Assembly: GCA_037447655.1 (NCBI GenBank)
Contig: JBBHKE010001500.1
Location: forward strand, 1 to 64,000
Direction of reading: 5' to 3'
DNA: 64,000 bases
DNA from: Zygnema cylindricum
Lineage: Eukaryota > Streptophyta > Zygnematophyceae > Zygnematales > Zygnemataceae
In this document: positions 1 through 11,443 of the stretch, in pieces
Layout: each line of letters opens with the position of its first letter
Numbering within the stretch: the stretch's first letter is position 1
Program-made: the position numbers and the translations under genes
Notes under the pieces: model-generated
Databases searched by the model: none
Told to the model about the DNA's origin: nothing
Seen by the model: only the letters and a program-made list of their open reading frames with translations

Positions 1-240
1 CTCTCCCCCTCGCCCCCCCTCTCTCCCCCTCTCTTCCCCTCTCTCTCCCTCTGTCCCTTTCTCTTTCCCTCTCTCTCCCTCTCTCCCCTTCCCTCCCCCT
101 CCTCCTCCCTCTTCCCTCCCTCTTCCCTCCCTCCTCCTCCCTCTTCCTCTCTCCTCCTCCTGCCTTCGCCTCCATCCTTCTCCCTCTTCCCTCGTCCTCC
201 CTCCTCCTCCTTCCTCTTCCTCCCTCCTTTTCCTACACGT
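1..240. repeat. CT-rich low-complexity tract
   Basis: Nearly pure pyrimidine on the plus strand, built of CTCTCCCCCT and CCTCCTCCCT-like units. No coding signal; any frame here is a by-product of composition. The following 241-600 holds AT-rich sequence in which I see no gene. Confidence 0.9.
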
Positions 241-599
241 CAAGGTCATATTAAACTTCATATTAAACTCTCCCATCCTTCCAGTATATATTTTTTTCCT
301 TCGTGTATTTGCCCTACAGGGTAAACCTTTCACAACCCATCCCATATAACACCATTAGGTCGAAAAAAAATAAAGGGAAAACAACAAAAAGATGAAAACA
401 ACATGTCATTTTCCAAAGTTTGTCCACACATACATTCACCATAAGCCAAAATGATCAAATTCAATCAAGAAAACTGCCATTTTCTTCAAATTTTTCTTCA
501 AAAACACAAGAGAGAGAAGTTATTCATTAACAAATCTGTACAAAGTGGCCAATGATTCGATATAGGAAACTTCTCCTGAGGTCAACTATCTACCCAAAG

Positions 600-760
600 T
601 TCCTTCTCTCTTCCACCCATCTCCCCCTCTGCTCTCCCTCTCCTCTGTCTCCCTCTCCTCTCTCCCCTCTCCCCCTCTCACCCTCTCTCCCTCTCCTCCT
701 TTCCCTCTCCCTCTCCTTCTCCCCTCTACCCTCTCTCTCTCTCTCTCTCTCTCTACCTAT
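600..760. repeat. CT-rich tract with (CT)n microsatellite
   Basis: A second pyrimidine tract, ending in a (TC)n run at about 733-755. Both strands show open frames made only of Ser/Leu/Pro or Arg/Glu/Gly, which are compositional artefacts. A short CT-rich patch also lies at 895-945, beside the end of the 310-aa frame. Confidence 0.85.
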
Positions 761-944
761 ACTATTTTGTTTATTTCCTACTCGAAGCCTAATAATACCC
801 ACTTATATATTTATATATATAACGGGCTCCACTTGACTCCATAAACTAAAGCCGTAGCTTCTATAAATTCCCTACAATTATCTCTAAAATTACTACCCTC
901 CTCCCCCTTTTCCCTCCCTCTCACCCTCCCTCCGCTCCTTTCTC

Positions 945-1877
945 TCATTCCAAACGTTTAGTACTAACATATGCTATAAACTCCAAGTTAGTGTTTCCTC
1001 CACACAACTCTACCACATCCCCCAATGTATTTTGTTCGAAATAAAACCCAGCTCTATTTTTGCAAGTTAAAATCAAATCTTTCGGTTGTACCTCCCACCT
1101 TGTGTGTTCGACAAAATTAACTTTCAAATCTATCGCCGTTGTCGAACAATTTGCTTGAAACAAACTTTGATAGGATCCACAAAAAGATTTGACATTAGCC
1201 ATAACGTGTTTTTCTCCTCTTCTTCCAAAAATCGGAGGTTTGAAACTAATTAATTGAACTTCTTCAACTGTTAATTCCGATGGCAATTTGAACGCCGGTT
1301 TGAGAACGCATTCAAAACAAATAACCGGTTTTATATTATCTTCCAAGTTTCCGATCTCATTCAATTTATTCACACGATATCGTACTCCTCGAAAACAGTT
1401 ATCAAAAGCTTGGAGAGAGAATCCAGGAAGTACGAAACACAAAAAATCGTCATTTGCCTTGTTGGAATTGTCTCCCACATCAAACAACGTTCCATTCAAC
1501 ATAAGTTCAAAACCGTTTAAATCCACTTTCTTCGCAAAAACAACGGTGAAAAGCCCTTTATCCATGACCAAATCTTGCGGAATTGAAGCCCAAGGTTTAA
1601 AACCACATCCCCTTTGTCCGTAATCCACACCATGATGGAGATCATACGGCTCATGTTGGGACGCGAGCATATACGCTTTACAAATGCGACGCGACAACTT
1701 GCAAAATCTGAGCATAGATGTCTTGGAATTGTCCGTAAAAAAAAACTTACTCGGGGATAATCCAGAAATGAAAAAGACGCCGTTTGTGTTTACCAAAGCA
1801 TTTTGAATTGGGTGAAGCCAATCCTCGAGGTCCCATTCATTTTGAACAACCGGAGGTTTTTTTGTCGAAGTAGACAT
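945..1877 (-). CDS. hypothetical protein, 310 aa, intact frame
   Basis: An uninterrupted 310-codon frame from ATG at 1877 to a stop at 945, by far the longest intact frame here that is not part of a transposon. The amino-acid composition is balanced, with 8 or more Cys scattered through it, no signal peptide at the N-terminus (it starts MSTSTKKPPV) and no obvious membrane segment. I recognise no domain or catalytic motif. The start was chosen because it is the first ATG and the DNA just upstream (1880-2036) is a GGAAATT-type repeat unlikely to code. It could be a single-exon host gene, one exon of a larger gene, or an open frame of an unfamiliar element. The length and lack of stops in AT-rich DNA favour real coding, past or present. 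Function unknown. Confidence 0.55.
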   Translation of the reverse strand: MSTSTKKPPVVQNEWDLEDWLHPIQNALVNTNGVFFISGLSPSKFFFTDNSKTSMLRFCKLSRRICKAYMLASQHEPYDLHHGVDYGQRGCGFKPWASIPQDLVMDKGLFTVVFAKKVDLNGFELMLNGTLFDVGDNSNKANDDFLCFVLPGFSLQAFDNCFRGVRYRVNKLNEIGNLEDNIKPVICFECVLKPAFKLPSELTVEEVQLISFKPPIFGRRGEKHVMANVKSFCGSYQSLFQANCSTTAIDLKVNFVEHTRWEVQPKDLILTCKNRAGFYFEQNTLGDVVELCGGNTNLEFIAYVSTKRLE

Positions 1878-1879
1878 CG

Positions 1880-2036
1880 TAAATTGGAAAAGTTTTGGAA
1901 GATGTGAAAAATCGAATTTCCAGTTGGGAAATTGGAAATTGGAAAAAGGAAGTTGTGAATTGGAAATAGGAATTTGGAAATTAAAAATTGAGAAATGAAA
2001 AGTCGGGATTGGAAATTGGAATATGGAAATTGGAGG
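1880..2036. repeat. degenerate GGAAATT minisatellite
   Basis: About twenty imperfect copies of a 7-8 bp unit (ttggaaa, ttgggaa, ttgaaaa) directly upstream of the 310-aa frame. It may form part of its 5' leader or promoter region, but nothing in the sequence shows a function. Confidence 0.75.
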
Positions 2037-2950
2037 GAAATGCGGTAAAATGTTTGAGATTTGTTGTTTTTTTTATTTAACCTAAAAAAAATTAAGAGCA
2101 AAAAGGTTGTTCTACACAAAGGCAGGGGTCGAAAGGTTCCTCCTGCCACAAAAAAATAAAATTAGAGATAAAAGAATAAATGAACAAACAACGAAACAGA
2201 CAATAAAAACAAAATAAAAGTAAAAAGAGACACTTGATTATGAAAAAAAGTCCAATTCCAAAAATTGTTCTAAGAAAACAATGTAAAAGGCACTCACGAA
2301 TTTCTGTTTTACTCTTTTTCCCCTTTTTGTCTTGTTCCTTTTTCCCCCATACTCTCTAAAAAATGACGCGTGTCAAAAAAAAACATCCAAATCCACATTC
2401 CTGACTTCCTAAACCTTAAAAATTATAAAACTCTAAAAAAATCAATGAAAGGAAAAACCATTGCATGCCACGTCTCAGTTGCTCTCACCCTTATCAAATT
2501 GGAAACCATGGTTGCAAAAGAGGGAGAACATAAAAGTTGAATGTGAATATCGTCCTCTCTTTCCAGCAAATTGAAAATTCAAGCTTCCAAATTCTGCCTG
2601 CTAGGAAACCCTAAAAGCGAGAGTAACTTCGGAAACTTCCGAAAGTCAACCATTTTTAGTTTTTTACAGCATTTCAGTTAAGAAGAACTTTGAACGCGGT
2701 GAATAAATTTTTAAAAATCCACGTGTTTGAATGTGATTGCTGGCATGTGCGTAGAGAAACAAGGACTATAAACTAAACAACACAAGGAATCCGGGGATTC
2801 CGGGCAGACTCGAGCCTCTCGTCTGTTCCGTAGTTTAGTTTCAAATTTTTAATGTGCAAAAAACATTTGGAAACGCTGTTGTTCAAATCGTGCGATTTTT
2901 TCCTTTTTTGCAATTGCTACGTATAAGACGTGCCTGTTGAAAAAATCGCA
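2037..2950. other. AT-rich stretch, no gene seen
   Basis: A-rich sequence with short homopolymers. I find no coding frame, TIR pair or RNA gene. Confidence 0.6.
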
Positions 2951-2964
2951 AAAAATCGTGATGT

Positions 2965-3215
2965 ACTTACTGTCCGGTAAACTGAACGGGAAATTTACAT
3001 CACTGTACGGTATCTTATGGTAAATGTTCGATTTTGTACGAAAAATTTACGGACTTTGATGAAAAGATACGTTGCACTTCGTAGTACTTCCTGTCCGGTA
3101 AACTGAACATAAATTTTACGGGAAACGTACGTAATTGTACCGAAAATGTACGGACTATGACGAAAAGAGACGGGAACTGTACAAAAAATGTACAAACTGC
3201 GGTATATGTAAAATT
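2965..3215. repeat. tandem duplication, 120-bp period
   Basis: CTGTCCGGTAAACTGAAC occurs at 2971 and again at 3091, and the following ~100 bp (TACGG/GTACG-rich) align imperfectly. A related CGGTTAACTGAAC...TTTACGGCGACGTACG segment is at about 54468-54510, so this is a dispersed repeat that was locally duplicated. Overlapping minus-strand frames in it are repetitive and not supported as genes. Confidence 0.65.
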
Positions 3216-3240
3216 CATTTTTGGTTACATGTACGAAATA

Positions 3241-4838
3241 GTACGGACAAATTAATTAACGATTTTCAAAACGTTCAATGCGTTCGTTACGCATAATTCG
3301 TCGCGATTGAATTGTTCGCACTAAACGGTGTGAACAACAATGTTTGGAAACGATCTATTTTGTCAAATTCATACTATACGTTCACCGTTAAATTAAGCGT
3401 GCAACTCATAGTTCAAAAGTAAGCGTTTCTATTGTAGGCCTTTTGTAGGCGCCTTTATCGTAAGTTGTGTTATGGGCTTTTCATGTGATCTTCTTAAATC
3501 GCTACTTTGATCAGCGACCGTCCGATCGTCCGAATCTGACGGTTTAAATAAAAAATACCTCAAAACTCACAAAAAAATAATTTTTTGTCCGAATGTTTTT
3601 CAAAATTTAGACATGACGTTTAATTCTCTATCGATCGATGTGCAACTCAACCTTGTTACTATTTTTTTTCATTTTGCGACCAATACAATATGGGTCTTAA
3701 GGTCATATTGTATGGTTTTGCGTACAATAAGCATATTGTATGGGCCTACTTTCACCTACTTTTGAACTATGGAGCAACGAAACATGCATTGACCACATAT
3801 AGGGTTTCCAGTTGTTTTCGTACATTCAAAAATTTGAAATTTTGTCCGTATTGTTAGAACTTTGGAAACTGATGACTACAACGGACAAAATTTGAAGAAA
3901 ATATTTGATTCTATCAAAGTACAGTATAAATTTTAAAGTAGAAAGTCAAACTTCTAATGTGTTCCATTTAATACCACACCTTTTATGTATGTCCAAGCTT
4001 ACGAGAAAATCTTATGCCACGTGGCACGCATGTAAACCTAGCTCAAGAATCATAGATCATGATCCAGTCATGCATTAATACATTTTCACTTTTCATACAA
4101 AAACTTCAAAAAGTTGGCTTCCTGTTCAGCTTCTTGAGGACCATATATCAAAAGTGCAGTATTTTTAAAATTAGAACTGCGATTTAGTGCGCACGTGAAA
4201 TATGCAATAAAGTATTAAAATAGGTTTAGTGCGAAAAGGCCCATTAGAAAAGCAAAACTCAAAATATTGGAGAAGATTTTCTTTCCAAAGGACGCGACGG
4301 TTAAACGATTAGGTACAACCGCACAATCATGCTTCAATTGTAACAATTTTGACGACCACAAAATTCGTACGGACTACAAGCATAACAAACGCTAAGCAAC
4401 AATAAAAAAGTAAAAATTCGAAACTGAAAACTACGAAAACAAAGACAAATCTATACTAGCACTAAACACTACACCATACGCTAAAAACAATTGAAAATGC
4501 GAGCCCTCGCCCGCCAAACCTTAAGGCCATGCCACACTAAAAGCTCACAAGTACGAATATCCTCTATATGCACGTGGCAGTACGTTACGAACCACGGTCG
4601 TCATTCGCCGTCATGCGCTGTCGAATAAAGGCCGAAGATTCCGCAAGTTCAATGGCGAGAGAGATACTCTGAAACTAGAAAGCCAACATGAAACATGGAA
4701 AAGGATTACCACTTTTACCAAGTCCTCTTAACTTCCAAAGATTGTTTAGTTCGATTACGTAAGCTGTCGAATGCCGATTTGAGGATTATATCGGCATGAA
4801 CAGCACATCAATACATTCAAAATTGGGAATATAAATTG
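3241..4838. other. AT-rich intergenic DNA, no gene seen
   Basis: No frame longer than about 60 codons, and no structural RNA or paired termini that I could recognise. Some stretches (e.g. around 3300-3560) have GTACG-rich motifs like those in the MITE-like sequences elsewhere in the window. Confidence 0.55.
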
Positions 4839-4851
4839 TAGTGTTGGGTAT

Positions 4852-5071
4852 TGAAACTCTGAGACCTCCATTGGCCCTCAGAGTATGAAGATCCAAAAGA
4901 AGCTAATCTAGATAGTGCCGACTCCAAGTTGATATAAACCCAAATGACTTACCCCTTGACAGTCAGAACCCCAATATAGATTCACCCCTGTGAAATAACA
5001 CTTTCTGTGTGCTCAGTTCCACCACAGAATGCAAAGTTAGAATATGAGATTTGGACACATTCACCCACTTT

Positions 5072-5075
<4 letters not shown>
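4852..5075 (-). repeat. fragment of a B/I-type copia LTR (3' end)
   Basis: The minus strand matches the last ~220 bp of the LTRs at 24350-24569 and 33180-33401: the stretch with 'ttgcattctgtggtggaactgagcaca', then 'ggggtgaa...tattggggttctga', ending in an imperfect palindrome and ...TTTCA. It lies inside element J directly after its left terminus, so an LTR probably inserted there and was then truncated at the (TA)n side. Confidence 0.7.

Positions 5076-5076
<1 letters not shown>

Positions 5077-5158
<82 letters not shown>
5077..5158. repeat. (TA)n microsatellite
   Basis: About 40 uninterrupted TA units. The minus-strand frame across it (Ile-Tyr repeats) is an artefact. Confidence 0.95.
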
Positions 5159-5162
<4 letters not shown>

Positions 5163-5937
5163 CTATCAAGTAGAATCCTCGATATACCGTAACGAGACCA
5201 ACATAAACCATCGCGATATATATCGTGATATATAGTATTTTTTTAAATTTAATATTTTATATTTTTATGTAATATGTTATTTTAGCGAAAAAGACAAATT
5301 GTCTGATACGCCACGTACGACGTGATTTTCGTTCCGTGACTTAAAGGTAGACGCCGCAAATGTAACCGACAAAAAAATACTAATTCTGTAATTCATATAA
5401 TTACTTATTTGGGGTGTGATTACATCAGGAGGTCTCTGTAATAGTACGGACAACAAAATTTATATATTACAGAGGCCTCGGTTACATCGCGTATCGTCTG
5501 TAAACAAGTTTTTAGATACGTGTTTTGATTTGAGTAGTTCCTTGTAAGTTGACGATCAACTCTCTAAAATCGTCAGAGATTTGAAAACCGACCATTTTCG
5601 TATGGAAATTCGTACTTGCGTATTACGTAGGTGTACTTCGCAAGTGTACCGCGTCATTGTACCTCAGAGATCTCCTTCACTCTGCTGACTTTCAGGAAAA
5701 AAACGTGTTTCTTTTCGGCAATGATTTTAGTGTCACCTTGTCCGAAGGCACGTGACTTTGGAGACCTCTGAAAATTTTCTTTTTTTTTAAATGCCTCGAT
5801 ATATTGGCGATACGATATATCGGAGATATATCGCGATATTTTGATTTTCGATATATCGAAACGATATATTGATTATCGGGTACCTGAAACTCGATATATA
5901 TCGGATACCGGCAAAAGTTCCTTGATACCCAACACCA

Positions 5938-6544
5938 AAGGTCGTAGACGGTCAACCGAAACCGTGACCTACTGTTGACCGGCCGCCCGCACCGTATCCG
6001 GAACGGATTCGGTTGCCAAGTTTTGGGGGTCGGGCGGTTACAGTCGGTTGATTCACCAGAAAAAAAAAAGTCGGATACGGTTGACCAACCAAAAAACAAA
6101 AAAAATGAAAATTTTGTTCTGTCCCTATAATCCAACATTCTTGTACTTTGTACTCTTTGGTATCGTGGAAATAAGTGACATCACGATTAGAGTCGCAAAT
6201 CTGACATGGTGCTCTAGTAACACTATTCATTTCGCAAATCTTAATGAACGCGACAAATCGTAATTATTGGCGTACTCATACGTCGTACATTATTGCAAAG
6301 TGCTAATTATGCATTTTTTACCGTGTTTCCACAAATATATCATATTATTATGTCAAAGTCATGCGACATGTAGTAATAATTGGTTAATAAATCAGTGAAA
6401 ATCAAACTATTACGTCAATTTCCCATGACTTATCCTAATTATTGGCTTACTCACATGTGTCAAACAATAAATCGATAAATTGAATTGCTATTTAAGTTAG
6501 AGAAACTCGACCACAATTCGAACAAAACTTAGTCATACACTAAA
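5938..6544. other. intergenic DNA upstream of the hAT gene
   Basis: Mostly unassigned. Positions 6138-6208 (tttgtactctttggtatcg...cgcaaatctgacatggt) recur in the same orientation at 10131-10201, so the hAT remnant is bracketed by this ~70-bp direct repeat about 4 kb apart. It may contain the promoter of the decayed transposase gene; no TIR was identified with confidence. Confidence 0.5.
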
Positions 6545-8755
6545 ATGGAGAAAAACATTCTCGCTTCCCTTAAAGGTACAATCCAAAACGAACTTCGAAA
6601 ATAAAAAAATGGTGAAATTGCTCAGTATTACTTAGTGAAAGAAAGCATGGACACTTCAAATTGTTGGAAAAAAATTGAACATATCTATGAAGTTAAAACA
6701 TCAAACAAATACATGGTAAAGGGGGCAAGTTTTGTGGCTTGTAATACGTGTTTCATACTTTATCAATACAAGTCAGCAAACGGTACTTCAACAATCAACA
6801 CTCACACATGTTTAGATTTGGCCGACATGGATAATTCAAGAGGACTTCTTCGTAAGTTTCTTTCAAAAATAGACGAGAAAATGCGTGACAGAAAAAAAAA
6901 TGCGAAAATGGAAGCGTTGATGTGTTGTGGGGACCTTCGACCATTTTCGATAGTCGGCGGTTCAAGTATGATATATTTTAAATTTTATTTAAGATGGCTT
7001 TAGTGTATATGTCATTGTAACTTGTTTTCTTCATAAATTTATATATTTGAGCTTAGTTTGTCATGATGTGGTTTTTTATTTGTCTTTCCATAAAAAAAAA
7101 CATTTCGGTATAAACCTTATTTATTAATCATGGTTAATAATTGTGTGATATTTTCTTGTTGTTTTTTTAGTTTTTTTCCCCAGGTTTTCAAGCATTTTGT
7201 CAAGCGTTGTTTGATGTTGGTGTTTCGTCCAACAAAAGTGTTGACATCGACCAACTACTCCTGTCTGTCAATAGCATAAAAAACTACATTATATCTTCTG
7301 CGAAAGATATTCGTAGTTTGATCATCCCAAAATTTAGAGAAAATATTGATATCAATACTTTTGTCGCATTCACGACCGATCTCTGGACCGAGACAATAAA
7401 AAGAACCTCATTCATGTCAGTAACTGCTCATTTTATCGACAAATAATTTAAACTTCATGCATGGCCGCTTCAAGTCGATCATTTTCCGGAGGAAAAACAC
7501 ACCGCGGAAAATGGTTTAACGGCTTTCAAAAATTGTTTGACCAATTTTGATATGTCCAATTTTGATCTCTGCGTTGTCGTGACTGAAAAAGGCTCTAACA
7601 TTCGTCCGACCGAAAGTCTACCGAGTGTGTTTACTTGGATACCTTGCGCAGACCATAGAATTGCTATAATTGTGACAACGATTTTCAATAAGAGCGAAAT
7701 TTCCAAAAAAGGCAAATACGATGTGGAAGTTCCTGATTTTTTTGATTTAATTGACGCGTGTAAATCATTGGTCACTTTTTCAAACAGAGTAATTTACAAA
7801 ATCTTTTGAAAAACACTTTAAAACAAGAAAACGCAACGCATTGGAATTTTTTACTCTGAATGCTTAAGAGTATTTACGATGCATTAAATGAGATAGGACC
7901 AATCGCTCAAGCAAAAAATAGATTGATACTTTTTGCTTGTATCGATAAGACTCACCTTACCGAACTTATACGATTTTTTGAAAGGTTTCAAGAAACGACC
8001 CTAAAGTTGGAAAAATTATAAGAACACACTTTACATTTGGTTTTGTTAGAACTATCGTCTCTCCATAAGAATTGTAAGATAAGAAAGACATCTTACAATG
8101 ATGGTGAAAAAGAATGCCCCGCCGATTCCCCAAACTTGCAAAAATTGAAACAACTTTTTGTGAAATTTGCACTACTGAAGTGGGGTTTTCATGAGTAGCA
8201 TACTGTCGCTGCTCTCTTAGTTCCCCGAAAAAAACAAAAGCTTGAAATAATTGGGGTACCAAAAACCGAAATTGAAAGCGCAAGGGTCAAACTTCGAGAA
8301 CTCGCAAACGACCTCGGTGATGACGTTGATTTCGACAGTCCTCAACGTATCAAAAAAAAAAACGAAAAACATCGCAAAGTAAAGACGGTTTCCACATTTT
8401 TTTTGGTGAGAGCGATGACGAAAATGAGGTTCGTATCACCACCGAAAAAAAAAACGCTCGTTAAGGACAAAATGAAACGTTATTTTTATTTAAAATTAAC
8501 CAACGACGAAAGATTGAACTTTAACATACTTGAATGGTGGAAAAAAAATCAAATGTACGTGCGAAAGATGGAGGATTTCCTATTATACCCTGTGTTGCTA
8601 GATCTATTCTAGCTATTCCGACTTCTAGCTCCATGTCTGAATGCAATTTTTAGGATGCCGGTAACACGATAACAAAGAAGAGGAGCTCACTAGCGGCTTC
8701 AATTGTTGATGATCTTTTGTGTGTTAGATCTAACCGAGATCTTTTAAATGCATAG
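6545..8755 (+). pseudogene. hAT-family transposase pseudogene with intron
   Basis: Order of remnants: a degenerate BED-type zinc finger at about 6735-6815 (C-x2-C ... H-x-C), then the start of the RNase H-like domain (FVAFTTDLWTE...SFMSVTAHFID, 7350-7443), the CADHRI motif (7648), a frameshifted TLKQENATHWN-like block (about 7810-7870), and the C-terminal dimerisation domain from about 8505 (NFNILEWWKKNQ, then ARSILAIPTSSSMSEC, then KRSSLAASIVDDLLC). An intron at 6966-7183 (GT...TTTTTTCCCCAG) joins GGSS to FQAFCQALFDVG in frame, as expected for the family. Lesions: stop at 7444, stop at 7807, frameshifts between 7810 and 8400, and a stop inside the hATC block near 8654. hAT transposases excise and insert DNA in the nucleus; this copy cannot encode one. 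Confidence 0.85.
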
Positions 8756-9476
8756 TTTTTTTTATTTTGTTTTGTTTTATAATTATTGTTATTTTTTAGT
8801 ATAACTTAGCTTGTTTTTTCTTCCTTTGAAATTTTTGTTGTATTTTACAATTTTCCAAGTGTTATTTTGTTTTTTTTTTTTTAAACCGGAATGCTTATTT
8901 TTATCAAATTACCAAAGCGTCGTATGTGTACCAAATTCAAATTTATAGATTTTTGTGTAGTTTTCAGTTTGAGGTTGAGAATTTGTACAATAATGTCAAA
9001 AATAGAACGAGGTTGTTATTTGCTTATTTTCTATAGTTGATACTACATTTTTTTTTGTTTTTTTTGCTCATCACACTGTGTTTTTTTTCAATTGATTTTA
9101 TGTGTGAAAACTATGATTTTTATTTTAAACATACATAATTAAAACTTTACCTATTTTGCATAACTCATAACATAGTATCGTAGTCGAAAGACAAACTGTC
9201 TGAAAATTGTAGCGAAATAATTAGATTTGCGAGAGAATAAACATTAATTTAAGGGTTGAAGCATTAATCTAATAGTTACACCCAAAATTCGGAACAAATC
9301 TCTTGAAGGAGGTGACTGTTGAGGAAAAAATCTATTCGTAAAGGGAGATTGCAAAACGACAAAATAGTAAAAAGAAAAGGTACACGAGCTGCTTTTTTGC
9401 AAATGAAGATGTACCACTACACCACTCATTGTTATTAGTATTAATAAGTCACAACTACTTATAGCCAAAAATCACA
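8756..9476. other. T-rich stretch, no gene seen
   Basis: Long T runs (8870-8882, 9050-9065) and no conserved frame. The 74-codon minus frame at 9244-9468 has no recognisable feature. The right end of the hAT element may lie here, but no inverted terminus was found. Confidence 0.5.
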
Positions 9477-9870
9477 AAATATAGTTAACAACATTATTTA
9501 AATACGTGGACAATAACTTGCCACGTCTCCTTGCATTAAATAGTATTATTAATCTCAATTTTCCATTAACACTACACCGCGAATCGTAATTAGCGTTATT
9601 AACGCTAATTCCGGCACCACATATTCTGACCCAAAATCTTAAAAAGAGTAAATAACTCTAAATTTTTCTTTACATTATTCAAGGTACTATTTGAATCAGC
9701 GTTAACAACTCTACACAGGGAATCGTTACTAGTGTCAAAGTCACTAATTTGGGTTCTTTTTTTTTTTTTTTTCCGCAATTAGTATACATGATCTTTGAAA
9801 ATAAATTAGCAACGCTATTTAAGGACGTGGACCATAATCTGCCACGTCACTCACACTAAATTAGAATCGA
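9477..9870. repeat. direct repeat of ~70 bp flanking a MITE
   Basis: A segment with 'atttaaatacgtggacaataacttgccacgtc' (9477-9543) recurs as 'atttaaggacgtggaccataatctgccacgtc' (9795-9862). The second copy lies inside the palindrome-bounded unit 9571-9930. Confidence 0.5.
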
Positions 9871-9930
9871 TAACACTATTTTTTTTTACGATATTTAAAC
9901 TTTGACACTAATAACGATTCGCGGTGTAGT
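9571..9930. mobile_element. MITE with CACCGCGAATCG termini
   Basis: Left ACTACACCGCGAATCGTAATTAG (9571-9593) and right CTAATAACGATTCGCGGTGTAGT (9908-9930) are inverted repeats with one mismatch. A TA dinucleotide lies just outside the CACCGC motif on both sides, as for Tc1/mariner-type MITEs. The same left motif occurs at 10199 and 35987, again after TA. No coding capacity. Confidence 0.6.
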
Positions 9931-10130
9931 ATAGTGTCGTTTTAAATAGTGTGGCTGGCGTACAAAATTGTACCGTATTAACGAAAAAAAGTACAAAAAA
10001 AAGATTTAGTACATGCCGTTATGATGTAACTGCGCTTTCACAAACCGCGTAGTGCAAACGTCATAATGACGTGAAACTGTACGTTTTGACAGAATGCGTC
10101 TTTAAAAACCGCGTAGTGAAAACGTCATAA

Positions 10131-10400
10131 TACTTTGTACTCTTTGGTATCGTGGAAGTACGTGACATCATGATTAGCGTCGCAAATCTGACACGGTACA
10201 CCGCCAATCGCTATTAGCGTTATATATGCTAATTCCGTCCCGCTTTTTTTATTATTATTCTCCATTAATATAGTTCATTATATTTTTTCTTTACTCTATT
10301 TAGGGTTAATTTCCAGAACGAAAGAACGTTTTCGCATAAATAGTGTGGTGTACGGTCGGTGTCAAACCGTACAAATTTGTACCTTTTTAAGTGAAAAACT
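10131..10400. mobile_element. MITE-like copy plus repeat from 6138
   Basis: 10131-10201 repeats 6138-6208. Directly after it TACACCGCCAATCGCTATTAGCG (10199) opens a short unit ending in AAATAGTGTGG (10339-10349), followed by a tail (gtacggtcgg...accgtacaaatttgtacctttttaag) also found after AAATAGTGTGG at 9945 and 36145. The three loci define one dispersed small-element family. Confidence 0.5.
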
Positions 10401-11083
10401 TTAATCAATGATTTTTAGGAACCTCGGACGCATGAGAATATGCGCTCTAAAAAGTTGATGAAAACGGGTCATCAAATATCACGTTCGAACATATTCGTCC
10501 AACAACCACGTTTCGACAATGTGAATATCAAACATATTCGCACGTGCAATGTCGTTTAACTCAGTAAATAACATAACTGTGTCAAATGTTGTGTGGGCGT
10601 ATAACTGTAAACTTTGATATTAACGGTTTCAACTCCAAGTAAGCTCCTAGTAATTAGTTAGAGTGATTATTAATGCTATTTTGTGGTTTTGGGTAATTTG
10701 GCTTAAATGTTTGTGCTATTAAGGTGATAATTGTTCCATTTAGTATAAAAGTCTATTGTAAAATGGTGCCGAACATAAAATATAGTAAATGTTTATGTTA
10801 ATATGGGTTGATATGCCAAAAAAACCTCAATTTGGGGTTATTCAATGAATTAAATAGAATACAATAACAACATTTGGCGTTAGTGATATTTGGGGCGACG
10901 AACCGCCAAATGCGGATAGGCCGCAAAAAAAAGGGGCTCCTTATTGACGAATCACAACCAACCGTTTTTTGAACCTTTGGGATCTGGCGCCTACGTCGTC
11001 GCCTACGTCGTCATTCACATCCCAAAAATCACTTTATGTTAACAAGAAAAAGTATAGTATGATATAGCAATACCAATAGACTT
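10401..11083. other. AT-rich stretch, no gene seen
   Basis: No coding frame or paired termini recognised. It may include the promoter of the small frame that follows. Confidence 0.5.
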
Positions 11084-11134
11084 TTGTATCAAGTTGTTTT
11101 AAATTTGGATCTCCCCATTGGTCCAAGTATTAAT

Positions 11135-11443
11135 ATGGTTTTCTTTGGTTCGCTAATATGTATACTTATTTGTGCCAGTTCAATGCAAAAATTGGAGTGG
11201 ATCAACTCTTTGAATGCACACGTGGTACTTGGAGACAATGCGGAGGGTTTTCTAGACGGAAATGTTTCGGATTATAAGTCATCCGGTTTACTTCAAACGG
11301 ATTGCCATTACTCTCAATTTATCCGATCCGATAATCGGAATGTGAAAACGACAAAAGCAATTGAGATAACGACACCCAAAGTCACAAACGACAAAGAAGT
11401 AATTGTTAGTAAATCGTTGACTAGTCGTAGGTTGCTCGCTTAG
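11135..11443 (+). CDS. hypothetical small secreted protein (~102 aa)
   Basis: A frame is open from 11084, but the Met at 11135 is the better start: it begins MVFFGSLICILICASSMQ, a short hydrophobic run with small residues before a plausible cleavage site, as in a signal peptide. The mature part would be about 85 residues, polar, with one Cys, ending in a basic -SLTSRRLLA tail. No family is recognised, there are no paralogues in the window, and the frame could be chance in AT-rich DNA. If real, it would be exported to the cell surface or apoplast. An AATAAA lies about 120 bp downstream (11560). Confidence 0.3.
   Translation: MVFFGSLICILICASSMQKLEWINSLNAHVVLGDNAEGFLDGNVSDYKSSGLLQTDCHYSQFIRSDNRNVKTTKAIEITTPKVTNDKEVIVSKSLTSRRLLA

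Larger units (their letters stand above)
4839..5937 (+). mobile_element. hAT-like non-autonomous TIR element (J)
   Basis: Left end TAGTGTTGGGTAT (4839) and right end ATACCCAACACCA (ending 5937) form an inverted pair. The interior at 5160-5930 is rich in GATATATCG palindromes and aligns loosely with element K (52103-52872), including a shared 'cgatatat...gagaccaac' stretch near the left part. It carries a retrotransposon LTR fragment (4852-5075) and a (TA)n tract just inside its left end. No transposase. The terminal motif and the K relative suggest hAT. I could not find a matching 8-bp target duplication around this copy. Confidence 0.6.

Noticed and set aside
552-836. 94-codon frame in the CT tract, and its 70-codon antisense frame
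   Set aside because: Pure consequence of CT-rich composition (Ser/Pro/Leu and Arg/Glu/Gly repeats).
4963-5211. 82-codon frame with a long Ile-Tyr repeat
   Set aside because: Runs through the (TA)n microsatellite and an LTR fragment.
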